DNA of 11,551 nt from Gammaproteobacteria bacterium (GTDB lineage Bacteria; Pseudomonadota; Gammaproteobacteria; Burkholderiales; Thiobacillaceae). The notes below the pieces were generated by a model. It saw nothing but the letters and a program-made list of their open reading frames with translations. It had not been told where the DNA came from and made no database searches. The stretch is taken from positions 1 to 11,551 of the forward strand of contig JAHJNP010000130.1 in the NCBI GenBank assembly GCA_018820745.1. The letters are read 5' to 3'. Each line of letters opens with the position of its first letter. Within the stretch, counting starts at the first letter, position 1. The position numbers were made by a program, and so were the translations under genes. Positions 1 through 7,900 of this stretch are shown here, piece after piece.

Positions 1-2
1 GC

Positions 3-302
3 CAGGAACAGAGCGCCGGTATCGAGCAGGTCAATCAGGCGGTGGGGCAGATGGACGAAATCACCCAGCAGAACGCCGCGCTGGTGGAACAGGCTGCTGC
101 CGCCTCCGAGAGCATGCAGGCGCAGGCGGTCAAACTGATGGAACTGGTGGATTCCTTCACGCTGACGCAGGCGGGACGGACAGCGAGCCCGGCCCACCGC
201 AAACCGGCCAACGCCCTGCCGCCGGGAGCTAAGACGCACACGGCATCTTTCGGCACCGCCTCGCGGCCGAAGAGGCTCGGCATTGTGGGCAGTGCACGGT
301 GA
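3..302 (+). CDS. Methyl-accepting chemotaxis protein, C-terminal fragment (5' end outside window)
   Basis: This is the last 99 residues of a chemoreceptor; the reading frame is open to the left edge and stops with TGA at 300-302. The visible part is the distal half of the second helix of the cytoplasmic coiled-coil signalling domain, with the typical run QEQSAGIEQVNQAV and then [17 protein letters not shown], which carries Gln/Glu and Ala pairs of the kind CheR and CheB act on. After about residue 57 of the fragment it changes to a basic, Pro/Ala-rich tail of about 40 residues that ends GIVGSAR. There is no C-terminal NWETF-type pentapeptide for tethering CheR/CheB. The sensor domain lies outside the window, so the ligand cannot be named. 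The signalling helix is closely similar, also at DNA level, to that of the next gene. The family assignment is secure. Confidence 0.95.
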   Translation, partial: QEQSAGIEQVNQAVGQMDEITQQNAALVEQAAAASESMQAQAVKLMELVDSFTLTQAGRTASPAHRKPANALPPGAKTHTASFGTASRPKRLGIVGSAR

Positions 303-315
303 TAAATATGCTTGC

Positions 316-342
316 TTAAGGTCTCGGATGTCTTGCCGATAG
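316..342 (+). promoter_or_regulatory. Sigma-28 (FliA) promoter of the aer-like gene
   Basis: TTAAGGTC at 316-323 and GCCGATAG at 335-342 are separated by exactly 11 bases. This matches the enterobacterial FliA consensus (TAAAGTTT-N11-GCCGATAA) at 7 of 8 positions in the -10 element and at the TAAxGT core pattern less perfectly in the -35. A start near 349-350 would give a 5' leader of about 87 bases. Class III flagellar/chemotaxis genes, including receptors, are normally driven this way. Calling it functional is inference from motif and context. Confidence 0.8.
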
Positions 343-436
343 TACTTATAGGCAAGTCTGATCCCGGTTCGTACCATGGGGCAATCGCAGGCTTATGACA
401 ATAAACGTCAATTTATCTCATAGAAGGTAACAAGCA

Positions 437-2113
437 ATGCGATCCAACATGCCGGTAACCAATGTCGAATACGTCCTGCAGGATACCGAAACGGTGGTAT
501 CGAAGACAGACCTGCACGGCAACATCACCTATGTCAACCAGGACTTCATCAACATCAGCGGCTTCAGCGAGGATGAGCTGCTCGGTGCGCCGCAGAACAT
601 CGTGCGCCATCCCGACATGCCGGTCGAGGCCTTCGCCGATTTCTGGCGCACGCTCAAGGAAGGCAAGGCGTGGACCGGGCTGGTGAAGAACCGCTGCAAG
701 AACGGCGACCACTACTGGGTACAGGCGAATGCCGCGCCCCTTATCGAAAACGGGCAAATGATCGGGTATTCCTCGATCCGGACCAAACCCAGCCGCGACC
801 AGGTGCAGGCGGCGGAAGGTGCCTATCGCGCGATCAAGGGCGGCGACAAGACGCTGAAAATCCAGGAAGGCAATGCAGTCAGGCCGTCTTTCCTGCAGCG
901 CTGTTGCGGCGATACGCTGAAGGCCTTGTCCCTGAAATCGATCCTGTCGATCGTCTCCTTTTCAATGGCCGTCATGTTTGTGGCGATCGGCATTCTGGCC
1001 TGGATGGCCAGCACCGAAGCCAACCAGACGTTCACCGGCTGGCTGATGGCGATCGCTGCATTGGGCGTGCCGCTGGCGGCCGTGTTCGCCGTGATGTGCT
1101 ACCGCATTGTCGTGGTGCCTCTGGAGCGCGTCCGGGGCGACATCGAGCGCATGAGTTCGGGCGACCTGACCGGACAGATCGAGGCCAATGGTGTCGAAGA
1201 ATCATCCAGGTTGATTCAATCGCTGCGCGTACTGCAGATCAACATCAAACTGCTGGTCGGCCAGATCAAGCAGAGCACCGAGATTGTGGGCCTGGGGGCC
1301 AGCGAGATCGCCACCGGCAACCTCGACCTGTCCTCCCGCACCGAACAGCAGGCGTCGAGCCTGGAAGAGACGGCCAGCTCGATGGAGGAGCTGACCAGCA
1401 CCGTCAAACAGAACGCCGATAACGCACGCCAGGCCAACCAACTGGTGGTGTCCACCGCCGACGTCGCGGTCAAGGGCGGCCAGGTGGTGAGCCAGGTGGT
1501 CGACACCATGGCTTCGATCAAGGACAGCTCGCGCAAGATCGCCGACATCATCGGCGTGATCGACGGCATTGCGTTCCAGACCAATATTCTGGCGCTGAAC
1601 GCCGCAGTGGAAGCTGCGCGTGCCGGCGAACAGGGGCGCGGCTTTGCCGTCGTCGCTTCCGAAGTGCGCAACCTGGCGCAGCGCAGCGCCAGCGCGGCCA
1701 AGGAGATCAAGGGCCTGATCGAGGATTCGGTCGGCAAGGTCGATCTCGGGGGCAAGCTGGTCAACCAGGCCGGCGAATCCATGAACGAGATCGTCAGCTC
1801 GGTCAAGCGGGTCACCGACATCATGAGCGAGATTGCGGCGGCGAGCCAGGAGCAGAGCACCGGCATCGAGCAGGTCAATGAGGCGATCACCCAGATGGAC
1901 GACGTGACCCAGCAGAACGCCGCGCTGGTGGAGGAAGCCGCGGCCGCGTCCGAAAGCCTGCAGGAGCAGGCAGAGAAACTGACGGAACTGGTGGGGTCCT
2001 TCAGGCTGGTGCAGGGCGGGCAGGGTCAGGTTCGGCAGCAGGCCCGGGCTCCTGCCACCAAGGCATTGGGCGTCCGCCCGGCCACGGCCCACAAGCAGCT
2101 GGCGGGTGCTTGA
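437..2113 (+). CDS. aer: Aer-like aerotaxis/redox chemoreceptor (PAS-HAMP-MCP signal)
   Basis: A 558-residue receptor. An N-terminal cytoplasmic PAS domain (about 10-115) is followed by two close hydrophobic segments (about 168-191 and 201-224) forming a membrane hairpin with almost no periplasmic loop, then a HAMP domain (about 224-277) and a long MCP coiled coil (about 280-523). The hairpin tip of the signalling domain, [20 protein letters not shown], is at 377-396. In E. coli Aer the PAS domain binds FAD and senses electron-transport redox state; its R57, H58, D60 and W70 are present here at the same residue numbers (RHPD at 57-60, W70), as is the later NGDHYWV motif. It should therefore bind FAD and drive energy taxis through CheA/CheW. 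AGAAGG at 422-427, 9 bases before the ATG, supports the start. The C-terminus (HKQLAGA) lacks a CheR/CheB tethering pentapeptide. A sigma-28 promoter lies upstream. Confidence 0.93.
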   Translation: MRSNMPVTNVEYVLQDTETVVSKTDLHGNITYVNQDFINISGFSEDELLGAPQNIVRHPDMPVEAFADFWRTLKEGKAWTGLVKNRCKNGDHYWVQANAAPLIENGQMIGYSSIRTKPSRDQVQAAEGAYRAIKGGDKTLKIQEGNAVRPSFLQRCCGDTLKALSLKSILSIVSFSMAVMFVAIGILAWMASTEANQTFTGWLMAIAALGVPLAAVFAVMCYRIVVVPLERVRGDIERMSSGDLTGQIEANGVEESSRLIQSLRVLQINIKLLVGQIKQSTEIVGLGASEIATGNLDLSSRTEQQASSLEETASSMEELTSTVKQNADNARQANQLVVSTADVAVKGGQVVSQVVDTMASIKDSSRKIADIIGVIDGIAFQTNILALNAAVEAARAGEQGRGFAVVASEVRNLAQRSASAAKEIKGLIEDSVGKVDLGGKLVNQAGESMNEIVSSVKRVTDIMSEIAAASQEQSTGIEQVNEAITQMDDVTQQNAALVEEAAAASESLQEQAEKLTELVGSFRLVQGGQGQVRQQARAPATKALGVRPATAHKQLAGA

Positions 2114-2260
2114 TGGGGGGCGGAGCATGATGCCCTGGTGATCTCCCCGTGGGCTGGCTGAGGGACGAAGCGTTGCGTTGTACAGTACGGTTATATCGAG
2201 TCCGCCTTAAACGCGCGTACATGTTGAGAACAGAGCATTGAGCAGACGAAGAATTTCGAC

Positions 2261-3130
2261 ATGAAGCCCGCATCGAACAAACAGCAGGACAGCACCAGAA
2301 TATTCGAATTCACGCCGCGCGATTTTGCGCGGGTGCGTGCCCTGATCTACAAGCAGGCCGGGATCTCGCTGGGCGAAAGCAAGCAGGAGATGGTCTACAG
2401 CCGCCTGGCGCGGCGCCTGCGGGCTAAAGGCCTGAGTACCTTCGCGGAATACCTCGATGGGCTGGAAAGCGGGCGCGACAGCGAAGAGTGGGGGGCTTTC
2501 ACCAATGCGCTGACCACCAACCTGACCTCGTTTTTTCGCGAGGCGCACCATTTTCCCATTCTGGCCGAGCATCTTTTGAGCAGGAAGGCATCGCTGTCGA
2601 TCTGGTGTTCGGCCAGCTCGACCGGGGAAGAGCCTTATTCGATCGCCATGACGGCCTGCGAGGCATTCGGCACACTCACCCCGCCGGTCAGCATCATTGC
2701 CACGGACATCGATACCAACGTGCTGGCAACGGCGGCCAACGGGGTGTACCCGGCCGAGCGCATCGACAAGATGGCGCCGGACCGCGTCAAGCGCTTCTTC
2801 CAGCGCGGCAAGGGCGAGCGTTCGGGGCAGGTGCGGGTGCGTCCCGAACTGCGCCAGCTGGTGACCTTCAAGCCGCTCAATCTGCTGGCCGGCAGCTGGC
2901 CGGTGAGCGGGCCGTTCGACGTGGTGTTCTGCCGCAATGTCATGATCTATTTCGACAAGCCCACGCAGGGCCAGATTCTTGCGCGATTCGTGCCGCTGAT
3001 GAAACCGGACGGTCTGCTGTTCGCCGGCCATTCCGAAAACTTCATGTATGCCTCCGATGCGTTCAAGCTGCGCGGCAAGACGGTCTACGAGCTGGACCCC
3101 CGCCATGGGGGGGCAAGGAAGCCTGCATGA
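2261..3130 (+). CDS. cheR: Chemotaxis protein methyltransferase CheR
   Basis: A 289-residue S-adenosylmethionine-dependent methyltransferase that methylates glutamates on the cytoplasmic helices of chemoreceptors, raising kinase activity during adaptation. The all-helical CheR N-domain spans about 14-70. The methyltransferase domain shows NLTSFFRE at 87-94 (Arg93 corresponds to a conserved substrate/SAM-pocket Arg), the SAM-binding WCSASSTGEEPYSIAM at 115-130, ATDID at 147-151, FCRNVMIYFDKP at 223-234 and GHSE at 256-259. Length is normal for the family. The start is the first usable ATG in frame, with a weak purine stretch GAAGAA at 2248-2253 seven bases before it. Its TGA overlaps the ATG of cheD (ATGA), so the two are probably translationally coupled. 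The 147-base gap after the receptor gene shows no convincing promoter or terminator, so co-transcription with aer is plausible. Confidence 0.97.
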   Translation: MKPASNKQQDSTRIFEFTPRDFARVRALIYKQAGISLGESKQEMVYSRLARRLRAKGLSTFAEYLDGLESGRDSEEWGAFTNALTTNLTSFFREAHHFPILAEHLLSRKASLSIWCSASSTGEEPYSIAMTACEAFGTLTPPVSIIATDIDTNVLATAANGVYPAERIDKMAPDRVKRFFQRGKGERSGQVRVRPELRQLVTFKPLNLLAGSWPVSGPFDVVFCRNVMIYFDKPTQGQILARFVPLMKPDGLLFAGHSENFMYASDAFKLRGKTVYELDPRHGGARKPA

Positions 3131-3735
3131 ATCCTGCGATTGAAGAGCAGCTCGCGACCAATCTATATTACGACCGGCATTTCGACTGCGAAACCGCCAA
3201 GATATTGCCCGGCGAATACTATTTCACCGGCAAGCCGATGCTCATTGTCACGGTGCTGGGCTCCTGTGTGGCGGCATGCATTCGCGACCGTGTTTCCGGG
3301 ATTGGCGGGATGAACCATTTCATGCTGCCGGACAGCGGTGGCGATGCCGACAGTCCCGCCTCGGCGTCGATGCGCTATGGTGCCTACGCCATGGAAATGC
3401 TGATCAACCAGCTGCTGAAGGCGGGCGCCCGACGCGAGAACCTGGAAGCCAAGGTGTTCGGCGGCGGCAATGTGCTGCGCGGCTTTACCAGCATCAACGT
3501 GGGCGAACGCAATGCCCGCTTCGTGCGCGACTTTCTGCGGACCGAAAACATTCGCATCGTGGCGGAGGATCTGAACGACGTGCATCCGCGCAAGGTATAT
3601 TTCTTTCCGGCTACCGGCAAGGTCCTGGTGAAGAAACTCAAGCAGCTCAACAACTACACGCTGGTGAAGCGCGAGCAGGACTATGCAAGCCGACTCAAGA
3701 CCATCGAGGTGGGCGGCGACGTCGACCTGTTCTGA
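3127..3735 (+). CDS. cheD: Chemoreceptor glutamine deamidase CheD
   Basis: A 202-residue protein that converts specific receptor glutamines to glutamate, preparing sites for methylation by CheR. The papain-like Cys/His pair is visible: Cys47 in VLGSCVAAC and His64 in GMNHFMLP. Further family blocks are [12 protein letters not shown] at 82-93, [10 protein letters not shown] at 108-117 and the [12 protein letters not shown] stretch at 155-166. The ATG at 3127 overlaps the cheR stop and has AAGGA at 3115-3119, seven bases upstream; longer readings into cheR are not credible because they run through cheR in another frame. It is followed after 17 bases by cheB, an order (cheR-cheD-cheB) common in beta- and gammaproteobacteria. 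In species with CheC, CheD also stimulates that phosphatase; here the phosphatase downstream is CheZ, so only the deamidase role is supported. Confidence 0.96.
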   Translation: MNPAIEEQLATNLYYDRHFDCETAKILPGEYYFTGKPMLIVTVLGSCVAACIRDRVSGIGGMNHFMLPDSGGDADSPASASMRYGAYAMEMLINQLLKAGARRENLEAKVFGGGNVLRGFTSINVGERNARFVRDFLRTENIRIVAEDLNDVHPRKVYFFPATGKVLVKKLKQLNNYTLVKREQDYASRLKTIEVGGDVDLF

Positions 3736-3752
3736 CCGGAAGAAGATCAAGC

Positions 3753-4823
3753 ATGGGAAAAATCAAGGTTCTGGTCGTGGATGATTCGGCGCTGATTCGC
3801 GGCGTGATGAAGGAAATCATCAACAGCCATCCCGACATGGAAGTGGTGGGCGTGGCGCCCGATCCGCTGGTGGCGCGCGAGTTGATCAAGCAGACCAACC
3901 CAGACGTGCTCACGCTGGACGTGGAAATGCCGAAAATGGACGGCCTGGAGTTTCTCGAGAAACTGATGCGCCTGCGTCCGATGCCGGTAGTGATGGTGTC
4001 GTCGCTGACCGAGCGGGGATCGGACATCACCATGCGCGCACTGGAGCTGGGCGCAGTGGACTTCGTCACCAAGCCCAAGGTCTCGATCCAGAGCGGCATG
4101 CTCGAGTACGCGGAGTTGATTGCGGATAAAATCCGCGTCGCGTCGCGGGCCAATATCAAGCCGCGCGTCAAGGTGCAGAGCCACGCCGACGGCACCCCGC
4201 TGGCGGCCGTGCGCAATCCGTTTGTCAGCAGCGAAAAGGTGATCATCATCGGCGCCTCCACCGGCGGCACCGAAGCGATCAAGGATTTTCTGGTCCAGCT
4301 GCCGCCCGATTGCCCGGGCATCCTGATCGCCCAGCACATGCCGGAAGGCTTCACCCGCTCGTTCGCCAACCGGCTCGACAAGCTGTCCAGGATTTCCGTC
4401 AAGGAAGCCGAAGGCGGGGAACGCGTGCTGCCGGGCCATGCCTATCTGGCGCCGGGACACTCTCACTTGTTGCTGGTGCGCAGCGGCGCCAACTACATGA
4501 CCAGGCTCGACCAGGGGCCGCCGGTGAATCGCCACCGGCCATCGGTCGATGTCCTGTTCAACTCGGCCGCGGTCAGCGCCGGCAAGAACGCGGTCGGCGT
4601 CATCCTCACCGGCATGGGCCGTGACGGCGCAGCGGGAATGCTCGAAATGAAAAAGGCCGGCGCCTACAACCTGGCGCAGGACGAAGCCTCGTGCGTGGTC
4701 TTCGGCATGCCCAAGGAAGCTATCGCCATCGGCGCCACCCATGACGTCGGCCCGCTGCACGAATTGCCGGGACGGGTGATGCAATTCTTTGCGGCGCACG
4801 GCAATCGCGCCATGCGGGTTTGA
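3753..4823 (+). CDS. cheB: Chemotaxis response regulator / protein-glutamate methylesterase CheB
   Basis: A 356-residue enzyme that removes methyl groups from receptor glutamates (and can deamidate glutamines) when phosphorylated by CheA, giving negative feedback. The N-terminal receiver (about 4-125) has the acidic pair D10/D11, phospho-acceptor D56 in [12 protein letters not shown]83/S84 and K107 in TKP. A linker (about 126-158) joins it to the esterase domain, where the serine-hydrolase triad is complete: S169 in [10 protein letters not shown]195 in AQHMP and D291 in GMGRDGA. These sit five residues later than the S164/H190/D286 triad of the Salmonella enzyme. The ATG at 3753 is preceded by the purine-rich GGAAGAAGA at 3738-3746 and starts 17 bases after cheD. 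The last base of its stop codon is also the first base of a hairpin arm in the following spacer. Confidence 0.97.
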   Translation: MGKIKVLVVDDSALIRGVMKEIINSHPDMEVVGVAPDPLVARELIKQTNPDVLTLDVEMPKMDGLEFLEKLMRLRPMPVVMVSSLTERGSDITMRALELGAVDFVTKPKVSIQSGMLEYAELIADKIRVASRANIKPRVKVQSHADGTPLAAVRNPFVSSEKVIIIGASTGGTEAIKDFLVQLPPDCPGILIAQHMPEGFTRSFANRLDKLSRISVKEAEGGERVLPGHAYLAPGHSHLLLVRSGANYMTRLDQGPPVNRHRPSVDVLFNSAAVSAGKNAVGVILTGMGRDGAAGMLEMKKAGAYNLAQDEASCVVFGMPKEAIAIGATHDVGPLHELPGRVMQFFAAHGNRAMRV

Positions 4824-4878
4824 AAAACCATAAATTAATAGTGGTTTTTTTGGAAAACCTTAAGTAAATTGAGGTTTT
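4823..4878 (+). repeat. Two tandem covarying hairpins after cheB
   Basis: The first inverted repeat pairs AAAAACCA (4823-4830) with TGGTTTTT (4842-4849) around an 11-base loop and ends in a run of seven T (4845-4851). The second pairs AAAACCT (4854-4860) with AGGTTTT (4872-4878), also with an 11-base loop. The second unit is offset by exactly 30 bases and is 20 of 25 bases identical to the first. The closing pair changes from A-T to T-A on both arms, so pairing is kept. The spacer is much more AT-rich than the surrounding genes. The first unit could act as a weak intrinsic terminator for cheRDB; as a pair they could equally be a tandem operator. Function is inferred. Confidence 0.7.
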
Positions 4879-4882
4879 ACCG

Positions 4883-4912
4883 TTCCTTCTCGGACGGATA
4901 CAACAATATAAA
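4883..4912 (+). promoter_or_regulatory. Possible sigma-70 promoter giving a leaderless kinase mRNA
   Basis: TATAAA at 4907-4912 resembles a -10 element (5 of 6 with TATAAT) and lies only five bases before the ATG at 4918, so transcription would begin at or next to the start codon. A poor -35 candidate, TTCCTT at 4883-4888, is 18 bases upstream. No Shine-Dalgarno sequence is present before this ATG, which fits a leaderless message. The -35 match is weak, so this is a suggestion only. Confidence 0.3.
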
Positions 4913-4917
4913 CCCGC

Positions 4918-7900
4918 ATGACGTCACCCGTTTCAGACACCCTGGCTGAACTCCGCAGTCAGTTTGCCGCCGAACTTTCCGCCCGGATAGACGCCGTTCA
5001 TGCGCATGTCCAGGATCTGGCCGTCTGGCAACCTGCCGAGGCGGAGTCGCTGCATCGTCTGCTGCAGCGACTCACCAGCTCGGCTGGCCTCTTCGGCATG
5101 CAGCCGGTGGCGGACGCCGCATGCGCGCTGGAGGCCCGGCTGGCGGCCCTGCTCAAGGCCGGGGCTGCACCGACCGAAACGGAATGGCAGGCCATCGGCA
5201 GCGATCTTGACCGCATGGATCAGCTGGCGCGCATTCAGCTGCAAGGCGCCCAGGATCCGCCGCCGCGCCTCGATCGCTCGCCGCTGATCCTCCTGCTCGA
5301 GGCTGATCCGGCGCAGGCCGGCTATCTGAGCCAGGCCCTGCAGGACGACGGCTACCGGGTGCAGGTGTTTGCCGAGTCGGCCGGATTTTGCGCCGCGTGC
5401 ATGGCCACCGATGCGGAACATCCCGCCGCGCTGGTGATGGAGGTGGTCTTCCCCGAAGAGGACGCCGCCGGCGCCGAATTGCTGGCGAAAATCAAGGCCA
5501 ACCAGGCACGCCGCCCGCCCGTGGTCCTGGTCTCGGCACGCGATGACCTGGCGGCGCGGCTGGCGGCTTTTCGCGCCGGCGCTTGCCGCTATCTGGTAAA
5601 ACCGGTGGACCCCGGCCGGCTGATCGAGTTGCTGGATGCGCTCACCGGTCGCCAGCCGCCGCAGCCCTATCGCGTGCTGCTGGTGGACGACGACCCGCTG
5701 CTGCTCGAAACCCATGCCGCCGTGCTGCGCGCGGCCGGCATGGCGGTGCGCACGCTATCGCAGCCGCTGCGGATCATGGACGCGCTGAGCGATTTCGTCC
5801 CCGACGTGGCCGTGCTCGAAGTGAACATGGCCGAGGCCAGCGGCCCCGAGCTGGCGGCGGTGCTGCGCGAGCGGGACGAACAGCTGCATCTGCCCATCCT
5901 GTTTCTTTCCGCTGAGGCCGATATCTCCCGGCAATTGCAGGCGCTTTATCTTGGCGGTGACGATTTTCTGGTCAAACCCGTGCTGACGGATTATCTGGTG
6001 GCGGCGGTCACCGCGCGGGCCCGGCGGGCGCGGCAGAACAGCGCCATTCGACAGCGCCTGGAAACCACCCTTTACAAGCGCGAGCGCGAACATCTGGCGC
6101 TGGACCACCACGCCATCGTCAGCATCGCCGACGCGGCGGGCAACATCACCTACGCCAACGACAAGTTCTGCCAGATCAGCGGTTACTCGCGCAGCGAGCT
6201 GCTGGGGCAGAACCATCGCATCGTCAAGTCGGGCGAGCACCCGCCGGCGTTCTACCAAAGCCTGTGGCGCGCCATTTCCGGCGGCATCGTCTGGCAGGGC
6301 GAAATCTGCAACCGCCGCAAGGACGGCAGCCGCTACTGGGTGGAGTCCACCATCGCCCCCTTTCTCGACAGCGAGGGCAAGCCCTACCAGTACGTGTCGA
6401 TGCGCACCGACATTACCCACGTGAAGGCGGCCGAAGATGCGTTGCGCCGGCAAGGCGAATTGCGGCGCCTGATCGCGGAGGCGGGGGCCGACCTGCTGGC
6501 CGCGGCCGCAGCGGAGATGGACGCGGCGATCGACCGCGCCCTGCAACGCAGCGGCGAACACTTCGGTGCCGACCGTGCCTATCTGTTTCTGTTCGCTGAA
6601 TGTGGCACGCGTATGAGCAACACCCACGAGTGGTGTGCCGAGGGCATCGACCCCCAGCGCGACAAGGTCCGGGACATGCCACTGGAGAGGGCGCCCTGGT
6701 GGCAGGAGCAGATATCGTTGGGAGACATGATCGTCGTGCCGGATGTGGCCGACTTGCCCCCCGAGGCTGCCAGGGAAAAGACCTTGTTCGAGGACCAGCA
6801 GATCCAGTCGCTGTTTGCCTTTCCGCTGCAAAAGAAGGGAAAAACCTTCGGCTTTGTCGGCTTTGATGCCGTGCGCAGTCGGCGCGATTGGTCGCCCGGG
6901 GAAATCGAGCCACTCAGGCTCATGGCGGATGTCATCGGCAGCGCCCTGGCCCGCAAGCGCGCCGAAGAGGCGGCAGAGTCGCACAAGGAAAGGCTGCGCC
7001 GCGGGCAGTTCTTCGCCAACATCGGCACCTGGGAATGGAATATCCAGACAGGCGAGTTATTCTGGACCGAACGCATCGCGCCGCTGTTCGGCCATCCCGA
7101 GGGGGATCTCGAAACCTCCTACGACAACTTCCTTCGCGTGATCCACCCGGACGACCGCCAGGCGGTGATCGACGCCGTCCATGCCTGCGTCGAGCGCGAC
7201 GCACCCTACGAGATCGAGCATCGCGTGGTGTGGCCCGATGGCAGCGTGCGCTGGCTGCTGGAGCGCGGTGCAGTGGTGCGCGCCGCCGCCGGCACACCCT
7301 TGCAGATGCTGGGCGTGGTGCAGGACATCGATGCGCGCAAGCGCGCAGAACTGGCGCTGGCCGAACGCGAGCGCCAGTTGCGCGAGGCACAGACGCTGGC
7401 GAGCATCGGCAACTGGAGCGCCGACATGCGCAGCGGCGAGCTGAGCTGGTCGGACGAGATCTACCGCATCTTCGGCCATGAACCGGGCAGCTTCGCGCCC
7501 AGCGTCGAGGCCTTTCGCGCGGCGATTCACCCGGACGACCTGGCGCGGGTAATCGATAGCGAAAAACAGGCCGAGCGCAGCGGTCGCCACGACGTGGTGC
7601 ACCGCATCGTACAGCCCGACGGCGCCGTGCGTCATGTGCATGAACTGGCGCAGGCCCAAACCAATGCTGCGGGAAGCATGATCCGCCTGAGCGGCACCGT
7701 GCAGGACATTACCGAACAGGTGGAGGCCGAACAGGCGCTGGTCGCCGCCTGCGACGAGGCCGACCGCGCCAATCGGGCCAAATCCGACTTTCTTTCCAGC
7801 ATGAGCCACGAGTTGCGCACACCGATGAACGCCATCCTCGGTTTTGGCCAGCTGATGGAATACGACGCCACGCTGCCCGATGAGCATCAGGACAACGTGC

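Noticed and set aside
1202..2128. Long minus-strand open frame opposite the receptor gene (and similar ones opposite cheR, cheB and the kinase)
   Set aside because: These are mirror images of GC-rich coding sequence: rich in His, Arg, Gln, Asp and Gly, no recognisable domain, and no initiation signals.
2162..2176. GG-N10-GC spacing before cheR (GG 2163-2164, GC 2175-2176), resembling a sigma-54 site
   Set aside because: TTGC is present in the -12 part but the -24 part lacks TGGCAC; such a partial match is expected by chance in GC-rich DNA.
2173..2197. TTGCGT and TATATC before cheR as a sigma-70 promoter
   Set aside because: The spacing is only 13 bases and both hexamers are poor.
4860..4886. 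TTAAGTAA-N11-ACCGTTCC upstream of the kinase as a third sigma-28 promoter
   Set aside because: Spacing fits, but the -10 part matches GCCGATAA poorly, and the -35 part overlaps the second hairpin.
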